From Desulfuromonadales bacterium (GTDB taxonomy: Bacteria; Desulfobacterota; Desulfuromonadia; Geobacterales; Pseudopelobacteraceae), in assembly GCA_015688915.1 (NCBI GenBank), contig JAATGX010000135.1, positions 1-27,155 on the forward strand: a stretch of DNA of 27,155 bases, in the 5' to 3' direction. This document shows positions 1 to 6,803 of the stretch, one piece after another. How positions within the stretch are numbered: position 1 is the first letter of the stretch; every line of letters begins with the position of its first letter. The notes below the pieces were generated by a model. It saw only the letters and a program-made list of their open reading frames with translations, had not been told where the DNA came from and did not search any database. Both the position numbers and the translations under genes were made by a program.

Positions 1-866
1 AGGCCGGTCAGACCATCATGCATTGAAATGTAGCGGAGGTGCTCCTCCATCTGCTTCCGTTCGGTAATATCGCTGAAGATGGCGGCAAATTTGCGGATGA
101 ATCCGTTTTCATCCCGAATGGCGCTGATAGTCATATCCTGCGGATACATGTCGCCGTTCTTGCGTTTGTTCCAGATCTCCCCCTTCCAGACCCCTTCGCG
201 CAGGATGCGGTCCCAGATGTGGGCGTAGAAGGTCTGGTCGTGCCGCCCCGATTTGAGGATGCGTGGCGTACTGCCCACCACCTCGGCGGCGCTGTAGCCG
301 GTGACCTGCTCGAAGGCGGGGTTGGTCGAGAGGATCACGCCGTTGGCGTCGGTAACAAAAATCCCCTCGCTGGTGCTTGCAAATACGGAGGTCGCCAAGC
401 GGAGCTGCTCCTCGGCCTTTTTGCGCTCTTCGATCTCTCGCAGCGCCTGGGTATGCAGGGCGCGCGAGTTCTGGGCGAGCCGGGTCAGGTCGGTTACATC
501 CTGGATCGAAACCAGGGCATGGATGTCGTCCTCCACCAGAAGAGGGGTGACGGTGGTGTGTTGAATGCGGCTTCGCCCGTTGGGGAACGAGGTCGGGATG
601 AATTGATGATGCAACTGGGAGGAGAAGATGGCCGAAGGACCGCCATCGAAAAGAGGAGCGATGCGGTCGGCATAGCGGGACTCCGCCAAATGGGGATAGC
701 GCCCGGTGATCGTTTGCCCGATGATGTCCTTGCGCGGGACACCGGTCCATTCCTCGATCAATGCATTCCAGTAAACCACCGTGAAATCACGGCGAAGTAC
801 CAGCGCACCCAAGGGCAGGTTGTCGAGAACGGCGAGACGGTCTTTCATGTGTTCGTATGTGCCCAT
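1..866 (-). CDS. PAS-PAS-GGDEF sensor protein, probable diguanylate cyclase (partial, 3' end outside the window)
   Basis: The frame is open from an ATG at 866 to the left edge, giving 288 visible residues. Residues ~8-125 form a divergent PAS domain. A charged helical linker (~126-150, rich in E, K and R) leads to a classical PAS domain (~151-265) with NPAFEQVTGY and GEIWNKRKNGD. The last visible residues, SMHDGLTG, match the entrance of a GGDEF domain (HDxLTGLxNR); the GGDEF signature itself is cut off, so cyclase activity and any further EAL domain cannot be judged. No signal peptide or membrane segment is visible, so the sensor is probably cytoplasmic. The start lies 7 bases after the CheC stop without a good Shine-Dalgarno sequence, which suggests translational coupling. 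Likely role: making or sensing cyclic di-GMP in response to a ligand or redox cue. Confidence 0.85.
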   Translation of the reverse strand, partial: MGTYEHMKDRLAVLDNLPLGALVLRRDFTVVYWNALIEEWTGVPRKDIIGQTITGRYPHLAESRYADRIAPLFDGGPSAIFSSQLHHQFIPTSFPNGRSRIQHTTVTPLLVEDDIHALVSIQDVTDLTRLAQNSRALHTQALREIEERKKAEEQLRLATSVFASTSEGIFVTDANGVILSTNPAFEQVTGYSAAEVVGSTPRILKSGRHDQTFYAHIWDRILREGVWKGEIWNKRKNGDMYPQDMTISAIRDENGFIRKFAAIFSDITERKQMEEHLRYISMHDGLTG

Positions 867-873
867 AGCTGTA

Positions 874-1476
874 TCAGGAGTTCGGCGCCGCCTCCACCGC
901 GGCTTTAAGGATGTCGAATGACCCGATCTCGAACAAAAGGATGATCTCGCCTTCGATCCGGTGGCTCTCCACGGTGAAGCGGGTCGTGGCGGAAAGTACC
1001 GGGGCGTCTCGCTCCATGTCGAGGTGCAGGACCGAAGTCATGCTCCCCTCAACGTACGCGGGGATGGTATAGCTGAGACGTGTTTCGAGAGTGTTGCTGA
1101 AGGAGGCCATGACCGCATTGAGGATGATGTTCCCCACCTCGCTGAGCGTGCCGATCTTGATGGCGTCCAGGTCGTCGGAAAGCGGCTCCTCCCCCATGAG
1201 GATATCGACGAGTTTGGCCGCGCTGTCGGGAGGGAATACCAGCGAGGATACCCCGGTGATCGGGCCCTTGAACCTGAGGCGAACCGCAGATACGGACAAG
1301 GTGCGCATGAGCCCGAATTCACGCTCAATGTCCGAAAAAGGGATCACGGCCACTTGCGGCACTTCCAGAATGATGTGGTTGTTGAGCAGTTCGTTGAGCA
1401 TCCCTGCGGCCTTGCCGACGCCGATGTTGATGATCTCTCGAAGTGCATCCCTCAGTTCGGTGGTAATGGCGATCAC
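874..1476 (-). CDS. CheC-type CheY-P phosphatase
   Basis: 200 residues, the usual size for CheC. Members of this family dephosphorylate CheY-P using the motif D/S-x3-E-x2-N-x22-P. The first copy is exact: D10, E14, N17, P40. The second copy, around LSEVGN, keeps E, N and the proline 23 residues later but has Gly at the D/S position, so both sites are probably usable. The GTG start at 1476 is one base beyond the stop of the receiver gene, and AGGAGAGG in the end of that gene serves as ribosome binding site. Being coupled to a single-domain receiver, its natural substrate is probably that receiver. No CheA, CheW or chemoreceptor gene is in the window, so a role outside flagellar chemotaxis is possible. 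Confidence 0.85.
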   Translation of the reverse strand: MIAITTELRDALREIINIGVGKAAGMLNELLNNHIILEVPQVAVIPFSDIEREFGLMRTLSVSAVRLRFKGPITGVSSLVFPPDSAAKLVDILMGEEPLSDDLDAIKIGTLSEVGNIILNAVMASFSNTLETRLSYTIPAYVEGSMTSVLHLDMERDAPVLSATTRFTVESHRIEGEIILLFEIGSFDILKAAVEAAPNS

Positions 1477-1477
1477 G

Positions 1478-1843
1478 TTATCCTCTCCTGCCGAGGGCCT
1501 GTTTCACGGCTGCCAGGAGAGCGTCCTCGCGAGGCGGCTTGTAAAGGACGTCAAGGGCGCCAAGTTCCACGCAAATCGCGCGGGTCTTCTCCTGAACGTC
1601 GGCGGTGAGCATGATGACCGGTATATCCGAGGCGGTGGCGCGCAACGCCATCAGGAACTTGTGCCCGTCCATTTCCGGCATGAGCATGTCGGAAATGATG
1701 CAGTCCGGCGAGCAGGTTTTCAATGCCTTCAGGCCCTTGAGTCCGTCTTCAGCCTCCACGATCTCATGGCCGGCCTTTTTGAGTATCTTGCCGGCCAGAT
1801 TGCGGGCAAAGCTCGAATCGTCTATCAGTAAAATGAGAGCCAT
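1478..1843 (-). CDS. Single-domain response regulator (CheY-like receiver)
   Basis: 121 residues making one receiver domain with no output domain. Conserved residues are present: acidic pair D8-D9, phospho-acceptor D52 (SDMLMPEMDG), T80 (MLTAD) and K102 (YKPP). The ATG at 1843 was chosen over an upstream in-frame ATG at 1918 because AAGGA lies about 11 bases upstream and the receiver fold begins at once with MALILLIDD; the upstream extension is proline-rich and overlaps the promoter. It is first in an operon with a CheC-type phosphatase and a PAS-GGDEF protein. It probably signals by protein contact, with CheC resetting it. The cognate kinase is not in the window. Confidence 0.9.
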   Translation of the reverse strand: MALILLIDDSSFARNLAGKILKKAGHEIVEAEDGLKGLKALKTCSPDCIISDMLMPEMDGHKFLMALRATASDIPVIMLTADVQEKTRAICVELGALDVLYKPPREDALLAAVKQALGRRG

Positions 1844-1888
1844 GGGAGTTATTCCTTGTGGTGGTGGGAGCGGCGGCAAGCGGGCAAA

Positions 1889-1918
1889 AATATGCCACGT
1901 GAGCTGAAAAGCTGTCAA
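1889..1918 (-). promoter_or_regulatory. Sigma-70-type promoter of the receiver-cheC-GGDEF operon
   Basis: On the minus strand a perfect -35 TTGACA (1918-1913) is followed after 18 bases by CATATT (1894-1889, 4 of 6 to consensus). It lies about 46 bases before the receiver ATG and outside the upstream gene. Confidence 0.5.
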
Positions 1919-1945
1919 GTGGTTATTCCGGCGACGACCCGGCTG

Positions 1946-1978
1946 GCCGGGCCCCGGGAAGCTCTCCCGGGGCCCGGC
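1946..1978 (-). terminator. GC-rich hairpin terminator after ppdK
   Basis: A perfect 14-bp inverted repeat (GCCGGGCCCCGGGA at 1946-1959 and its complement at 1965-1978) with a 5-base loop stands 30 bases after the PPDK stop. There is no T-run, so it may be a weak intrinsic terminator or an RNA-stabilising hairpin. It also insulates the receiver operon promoter. Confidence 0.6.
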
Positions 1979-2007
1979 GTGCGAGCGCTGTCAAAAGATC
2001 GTGTGGG

Positions 2008-4659
2008 TCACGCCAAGGCCGCGTGGGCAGCCGCCAGACGGGCGATGGGCACCCGGAAGGGTGAACAGGAAACGTAGTCCAGCCCGATGCCGTGGCAGAA
2101 AATGACTGAAGCCGGATCACCGCCATGCTCGCCGCAGATGCCGAGCTTGATGTTCTTGCGGGTTGCGCGCCCCTTCTCGCAGGCCATCTTTATCAACTGT
2201 CCGACCCCTTCCTGGTCCAGGGAGACAAAGGGGTCTTCCGGCAGGATGCCGCTGTCGACATAGAACGGCAGGAATTTGCCCGCGTCGTCACGGGAGAGGC
2301 CAAAGGTGGTCTGGGTCAGGTCGTTGGTCCCGAAGGAGAAAAACTCCGCCTCGTGGGCGATCTTGTCGGCGGTCAGGGCGGCCCTGGGAAGCTCGATCAT
2401 GGTGCCGATCAGATACTCCACCTTGACGCCGTAGCGGGCAATTGTCTCCTCGCAGATGGCCACGGCGTTCTGCCTGAGCACCTGCAACTCCCTGGCCGTG
2501 GCGATCAGCGGGATCATGATCTCCGGAACGATGGTGAACCCTTCGTTCTTGACCAGCTCGCAGGCCGCCTCCATGATGGCCCGCACCTGCATGTCGTAGA
2601 TCTCGGGAAAGGTGATTCCCAGGCGGCAGCCACGGTGGCCGAGCATGGGATTGAACTCGTGCAGGGTTTCCACCTTGTGCTTGAGCGCGTTGACCGGCAC
2701 CTTCATGGTGCGGGAAAGATCCTCGAGGTCCTTTGTTTCCTGGGGCAGGAACTCGTGCAGCGGCGGATCGAGCAGGCGTATGGTCACCGGCAGTCCCTTC
2801 ATCTCGCGGAAGATGCCGATGAAGTCCCCCTTCTGCATGGGCAGGATCTTGGTCAGGGCCCGTTCGCGGCCCTCCAGCTCGTCGGACAGGATCATCTCAC
2901 GCACAGCGGCGATGCGTTCGGCATCGAAGAACATATGTTCGGTCCGGCACAGGCCGATCCCCTCGGCACCGAACTCGCGGGCAACCCTGGAATCGTGGGG
3001 CGTGTCGGCGTTGGTACGCACCTTCATGGTGCGGAATTGATCCACCCACTGCATCAACTGGGCAAAATCTCCGGTCATGGCCGGCGAAACCGTGGGCACC
3101 GCGCCCAGCATAACCTCGCCGCAGGAGCCGTCCAGGGTGATGGTGTCGCCCTTTTTGACCACAACACCCCCCTTGGCAACGAAGCGCTCACCGGTATAAT
3201 CCACTTTGATGTCTCCGCAGCCCGCCACACAGCATTTGCCCATGCCGCGCGCCACGACCGCCGCGTGGGAGGTCATGCCGCCGCGGGCCGTGAGGATACC
3301 CTGGGCGGCATGCATGCCATGGATATCTTCGGGTGATGTCTCGATGCGCACGAGGATCACCTTGCGGCCGGTCTTGGCCTCGGCCTCGGCTTCGTCGGCG
3401 CTGAAGACCACCGCGCCGGAAACGGCGCCCGGCGATGCCGGCAAACCCTTGGCAATGACCGTTTTCACGGCATTGGGATCGAGGGAGGGATGTAGCAACT
3501 GGTCTAACTGGCCGGGAGCGACGCGCTTGACCGCCTCTTTCTCGTTGATCAGCCCCTCCCTGACCATATCCACGGCGATCTTGATGGCCGCAGGCGCGGT
3601 GCGCTTGCCGTTTCGGGTCTGCAACATGAAGAGCTTGCCTTTTTCGATGGTGAACTCGATGTCCTGCATGTCCTTGTAATGCCGCTCCAGAAGGTCGCGG
3701 ATACCGGCTAGTTGCCGGTAACATTCGGGTAGGACCTCTTCCATGGGTGGGAGATTGGTGGCCTTGGCACGGTTGATCGGCTGGGGGGTGCGGATGCCGG
3801 CCACCACGTCCTCACCCTGGGCATTGACCAGATATTCGCCGAAGAAATAGTTCTCGCCGGTGGAGGGGTCGCGGGTAAAGGCCACTCCGGTGGCGCAATC
3901 GTCGCCCATGTTGCCGAACACCATGGACTGGACATTGACGGCGGTGCCCCAATCGGCGGGAATGCTGTTGAGCTTGCGGTAGGTTATGGCGCGCTGGTTC
4001 ATCCAGGAGCCGAACACGGCGCCGATGGCGCCCCACAGTTGGGCCTCGGGCTCCTCGGGGAACTCCTGGCCGAGCACCGCCTTGATCTTGGCCTTGAACT
4101 GTCCGACCAGATCCTTCCAGTCGGCCGCCGCCAGGTCCGTATCCAGATGGACACCCCGCTCTTCCTTCTTCTGCTCCAGAAGATGTTCGAGAATATTTTT
4201 TTCCAACCCCATGACCACATCGGAGTACATCTGCACGAAACGGCGATAGGCGTCGTAGGCAAAGCGCTCGTCCCCACTCTGGGAGATGATGCCCTGCACG
4301 GTGGTGTCATTGAGGCCCAGGTTGAGGACGGTGTCCATCATGCCCGGCATGGAGGCGCGGGCCCCGGAACGGACCGAGACGAGGAGGGGGTTTTGGGGGT
4401 CGCCGAACTTCTTGCCCATCAGTTCCTCAACCTTCTTCAGGTTGGCGGCAACTTCGGCGGCCAGGGATGCGGGATACTGCCGGTCATTCTTGTAAAACTC
4501 GGTACAGACTTCGGTGGTGATGGTAAAGCCGGGGGGGACCGGCAGCCCGATGCTGGACATCTCGGCCAGATTGGCCCCCTTACCCCCCAGCAGGTTTTTC
4601 ATCTCGGCCCGGCCTTCCGCCTGGCCATTGCCGAAAAAATACACAAACTTCTGCACCAT
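2008..4659 (-). CDS. ppdK: Pyruvate, phosphate dikinase
   Basis: 883 residues, full length for this family. The enzyme interconverts pyruvate, ATP and phosphate with phosphoenolpyruvate, AMP and pyrophosphate in the cytoplasm. The N-terminal nucleotide-binding domain starts with the glycine-rich GGKGANLAEM. The phosphohistidine domain carries GGMTSHAAVVARG with the swivelling His at residue 465. The C-terminal PEP/pyruvate barrel ends in GICGEHGGDPASV, which contains the catalytic Cys. The ATG at 4659 has GAGGAGG about 8 bases upstream. It is a single-gene unit with its own promoter and a hairpin behind it. In an acetate- or pyruvate-using anaerobe it would feed gluconeogenesis or glycolysis reversibly. 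Nothing is truncated. Confidence 0.97.
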   Translation of the reverse strand: MVQKFVYFFGNGQAEGRAEMKNLLGGKGANLAEMSSIGLPVPPGFTITTEVCTEFYKNDRQYPASLAAEVAANLKKVEELMGKKFGDPQNPLLVSVRSGARASMPGMMDTVLNLGLNDTTVQGIISQSGDERFAYDAYRRFVQMYSDVVMGLEKNILEHLLEQKKEERGVHLDTDLAAADWKDLVGQFKAKIKAVLGQEFPEEPEAQLWGAIGAVFGSWMNQRAITYRKLNSIPADWGTAVNVQSMVFGNMGDDCATGVAFTRDPSTGENYFFGEYLVNAQGEDVVAGIRTPQPINRAKATNLPPMEEVLPECYRQLAGIRDLLERHYKDMQDIEFTIEKGKLFMLQTRNGKRTAPAAIKIAVDMVREGLINEKEAVKRVAPGQLDQLLHPSLDPNAVKTVIAKGLPASPGAVSGAVVFSADEAEAEAKTGRKVILVRIETSPEDIHGMHAAQGILTARGGMTSHAAVVARGMGKCCVAGCGDIKVDYTGERFVAKGGVVVKKGDTITLDGSCGEVMLGAVPTVSPAMTGDFAQLMQWVDQFRTMKVRTNADTPHDSRVAREFGAEGIGLCRTEHMFFDAERIAAVREMILSDELEGRERALTKILPMQKGDFIGIFREMKGLPVTIRLLDPPLHEFLPQETKDLEDLSRTMKVPVNALKHKVETLHEFNPMLGHRGCRLGITFPEIYDMQVRAIMEAACELVKNEGFTIVPEIMIPLIATARELQVLRQNAVAICEETIARYGVKVEYLIGTMIELPRAALTADKIAHEAEFFSFGTNDLTQTTFGLSRDDAGKFLPFYVDSGILPEDPFVSLDQEGVGQLIKMACEKGRATRKNIKLGICGEHGGDPASVIFCHGIGLDYVSCSPFRVPIARLAAAHAALA

Positions 4660-4748
4660 TGTGCTGCCTCCTCATTGGATAATAACGTTCGCTGATTTAC
4701 ACACGCTAAAAACGTTTATTCATAATAAAAATAATGAGTTAGGCAACC

Positions 4749-4776
4749 ACTATAGCGCGGAAATTTGAAAATTCAA
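4749..4776 (-). promoter_or_regulatory. Sigma-70-type promoter of ppdK
   Basis: Minus-strand TTGAAT (4776-4771), a 16-base spacer and TATAGT (4754-4749; 5 of 6). It gives a leader of about 85 bases that is very AT-rich. No riboswitch was recognised in the leader. Confidence 0.5.
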
Positions 4777-4797
4777 CAGTAATCTGGAAAAGGACGA

Positions 4798-5238
4798 TTA
4801 TTTCATATCCCAACTGGTGATGTCGCTGTTTTTGCCTTCGCCACCCTTGACGCCGTCGGTTCCGTAGGATGACAGATCATAATCACCATGTTCACCGGGC
4901 GAGACATAGATGTAGTCGTTGCCCCAGCCATCCTTGGGGACCTGCTTGCTCTCCAGGTAGCCCTCTTCCTTGTAATTCTTGGGGATGACGCCGACGGTCG
5001 GCTTTGCCACCAACGCGTTCAGCCCCTGTTCGGTAGTGGGGTAGACGCCATTGTCGAGCTTGTAGAGCTTGAGCGCCGATTCCAGGCTTCTGATCTGTGT
5101 CTTGGTGGTCTGGATCTTGGCGTCATCGGTGCGCCCCAGTATCTTGGGACCGACCAGGGCTGCCAGGAGCGCCAGGATGACGATCACCACCATGATCTCG
5201 ATCAGGGTAAAGCCGCGTCTGTTGTTAAGTTGTTTCAT
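4798..5238 (-). CDS. gspG: Type II secretion major pseudopilin GspG
   Basis: 146 residues. The N-terminus is a type III (prepilin) signal: MKQLNNRRG is cut after Gly9, followed by FTLIE with the +5 Glu and a hydrophobic helix (residues 10-34). The C-terminal half has the GspG calcium-site pattern: the Asp/Ser-rich DLSSYGTDG, then GGEG, then an NSDITSWD-like end. The ATG at 5238 is preferred over an in-frame start 36 bases upstream because GGAGGA lies just before it and prepilin leaders are short. GspG polymerises into the pseudopilus that drives export across the outer membrane. No other gsp gene (D, E, F, H-K, O) is nearby, so it must work with machinery encoded elsewhere or be a spare pseudopilin. 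Confidence 0.92.
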   Translation of the reverse strand: MKQLNNRRGFTLIEIMVVIVILALLAALVGPKILGRTDDAKIQTTKTQIRSLESALKLYKLDNGVYPTTEQGLNALVAKPTVGVIPKNYKEEGYLESKQVPKDGWGNDYIYVSPGEHGDYDLSSYGTDGVKGGEGKNSDITSWDMK

Positions 5239-5281
5239 GTTCCATATCCTCCATCCGGGTGTGGTACCGTCCAATGCGTCA

Positions 5282-5309
5282 ATCTTACATGAACGATCGG
5301 GGATGACAA
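5282..5309 (-). promoter_or_regulatory. Sigma-70-type promoter of gspG
   Basis: Minus-strand TTGTCA (5309-5304; 5 of 6), a 16-base spacer and TAAGAT (5287-5282; 4 of 6), about 44 bases before the GspG start. Confidence 0.45.
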
Positions 5310-5389
5310 GGATTTTCGGGGGGCCGATTCATCAGTGGCGGTATCCCAAATGAACCGGAGGCCGCCTCAATTGCGGCAAAATCGTCGCT

Positions 5390-5415
5390 GCAACCGACTG
5401 GTGCGATATGGTTGC
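5390..5415. repeat. Inverted repeat upstream of the cytochrome promoter
   Basis: GCAACC (5390-5395) and GGTTGC (5410-5415) form 6-bp inverted arms 14 bases apart, 26 bases before the -35 box of the cytochrome promoter. The position suits an activator site, but the arms are short. The rest of the 351-base gap between gspG and the cytochrome gene (5239-5589) holds the two promoters and a ~115-base leader with no recognised gene. Confidence 0.3.
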
Positions 5416-5441
5416 ATGCTGGCATTTCAGAACATTAGGAC

Positions 5442-5469
5442 TTGACTTGTTTTTGGCACGCGTTATGAT
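5442..5469 (+). promoter_or_regulatory. Sigma-70-type promoter of the ppcA-like gene
   Basis: TTGACT (5442-5447), a 16-base spacer and TATGAT (5464-5469), each 5 of 6 to consensus. The spacer includes TTGGCACG, which resembles a sigma-54 -24 element, but the -12 position reads GA instead of the near-invariant GC, so a housekeeping promoter is favoured. Confidence 0.65.
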
Positions 5470-5589
5470 ACGAACCTGTCGGAGACGTATACAGGCACGG
5501 AAGATCATAAAACGAATTAAACGATATTCCAACCGCAGGCACAGACGCCGAATGGGGCGGTACACCACAAAACCAAAGGAGATGAACAG

Positions 5590-5868
5590 ATGAAAAAGAC
5601 CGTTATCACCATGCTTGCCCTCGTTGCCTTTGCCGGAACAGCCATTGCTGCCGGTCCCGAAACGATTACACTGCCGGCAAAAAACGGCAATGTAACCTTC
5701 ACGCACAAGCAGCACCAGGACCTGCTGAAGGACTGTAAAAAGTGTCACGAAAAGGGTCCCGGCAAGATTGCCGATCTCGGCAAGGACTGGGCGCATAACA
5801 CCTGCAAAAAGTGTCATGCCGATGGTGGCAAGGGCCCTGTGAAGTGCGGCGAATGTCACAAGAAATAA
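5590..5868 (+). CDS. ppcA: Periplasmic triheme cytochrome c7, PpcA family
   Basis: 92 residues. A signal peptide (hydrophobic core TMLALVAFAG, likely cut near A20/A21) leaves a mature protein of about 72 residues, the PpcA size. Three CxxCH heme sites are seen: C49-C52-H53, C72-C75-H76 and C86-C89-H90. Additional histidines H39, H42 and H69 supply the distal ligands, giving three bis-His hemes. The Lys-rich surface and the CGECHKK end are typical of Geobacter PpcA-PpcE. The family shuttles electrons through the periplasm from inner-membrane quinol oxidases to outer-membrane conduits. AAGGAG sits 8 bases before the ATG, and the gene has its own promoter and terminator. Which of the PpcA-E paralogues it is cannot be settled here. 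Confidence 0.95.
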   Translation: MKKTVITMLALVAFAGTAIAAGPETITLPAKNGNVTFTHKQHQDLLKDCKKCHEKGPGKIADLGKDWAHNTCKKCHADGGKGPVKCGECHKK

Positions 5869-5895
5869 GATCCTGACGGATCGCTGTTGCTGAAG

Positions 5896-5927
5896 AAGGG
5901 GTGACGCCCAAGCGTGTCACCCCTTTT
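5896..5927 (+). terminator. Rho-independent terminator after the cytochrome gene
   Basis: Arms GGGGTGAC (5898-5905) and GTCACCCC (5916-5923) are flanked by AA and followed by TTTT (5924-5927). It ends one base before the stop of the convergent mutY-like gene and probably serves both directions. Confidence 0.85.
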
Positions 5928-6803
5928 CTATGTTTGGTGCCCTGTTATGGCGTAGCTTTTTCCTCGCCGCTTTATGAACCCTTCCCGCTCCAGTGCCTCC
6001 AGATTTCTCCCAATCGGTTCCGTTTCCGCTCCAAGCAGCGCCGCCAGCGCGTTCCCCGTCAACCCCGGTTGATCCATGATCGCCCGCAGCATGCGGCTCC
6101 GCAGTTCACGGTTCGATCCCTTGAAGGGTGACTGGCGGATGTGGTGGGCACTGCGGCGGCCGGGGTTGGGATGGCGCTGCTTGAGCATCACCCCGTAATC
6201 CATCAGGGCGTAGTACCATGCGCGGGGATTCCCCCGGTCCAGCGTAGCCTCCACCAGCGGCATGACCTCCCGGTCGGCGACCTGATCCCGGCCATGGAAA
6301 AAGAAATGGATGAACACCGTGCGGATATTGGTTTCAATGAACGGTTCCGCTCCTCCGAAGGCAAAGACGGCCACGGCGCGGGCCGTGTAGGGGCCGATGC
6401 CGGGGAGGGAGAGCAGGTCGTCGATACCGGTCGGAAACCGGCCGTCAAAGCGGCCGGCGATCTCTTCGGCGCAGCGTTTGAGGGCTATGGCGCGGCGGTT
6501 GTAGCCCAGCCCCTGCCAGGTCCGCAGGACCTCCGGCAGCGGTGCGTTGGCCAGGTGGGCCAGGGTGGGAAAGGCGGCCAGAAATTCGGCATATTTGGCC
6601 TTGACCCGTTCCACCTGGGTCTGCTGGAGCATGATCTCGGACACCAGGATATGGTAGGGATCGCGGGTTTCGCGCCAGGGCATGGGGCGGGGATTGGCGT
6701 GAAAATGGGCCAGGATTGCTTTTTGGAAGGCACGCGCCGTTTTATGGTCGAGCGATCCGGTTTCGTGGTAATGGCGGGTGAGATGTTCGGGATTCAGGTT
6801 CAC
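5928..6803 (-). CDS. MutY-like HhH-GPD DNA glycosylase lacking the Fe-S cluster
   Basis: 291 residues. The N-terminus has PWR and SEIMLQQTQV, where E56 corresponds to the catalytic Glu of MutY. The helix-hairpin-helix is LPGIGPYTA (133-141). At the place of the usual catalytic Asp (DGNV in MutY) stands E157 in FIETNI. The only cysteine in the protein is C111, so the four-Cys Fe-S loop of MutY/EndoIII is absent. The last ~60 residues look like a winged helix in place of the NudT-like 8-oxoG reader of MutY. The GTG start overlaps the uvrB stop as GTGA, so the two repair genes are translationally coupled. Adenine removal from A:8-oxoG is the likely role by family, but specificity is uncertain. 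Confidence 0.85.
   Translation of the reverse strand: MNLNPEHLTRHYHETGSLDHKTARAFQKAILAHFHANPRPMPWRETRDPYHILVSEIMLQQTQVERVKAKYAEFLAAFPTLAHLANAPLPEVLRTWQGLGYNRRAIALKRCAEEIAGRFDGRFPTGIDDLLSLPGIGPYTARAVAVFAFGGAEPFIETNIRTVFIHFFFHGRDQVADREVMPLVEATLDRGNPRAWYYALMDYGVMLKQRHPNPGRRSAHHIRQSPFKGSNRELRSRMLRAIMDQPGLTGNALAALLGAETEPIGRNLEALEREGFIKRRGKSYAITGHQT

Noticed and set aside
5448..5470. Sigma-54 -24-like element TTGGCACG before the ppcA-like gene.
   Set aside because: The near-invariant GC at the -12 position is GA, while a good sigma-70 pair fits the same region.
5332..5859. Minus-strand ORF of 175 codons covering the cytochrome gene and its promoter.
   Set aside because: It runs through a clear promoter, signal peptide and three heme motifs on the other strand and has no features of its own.
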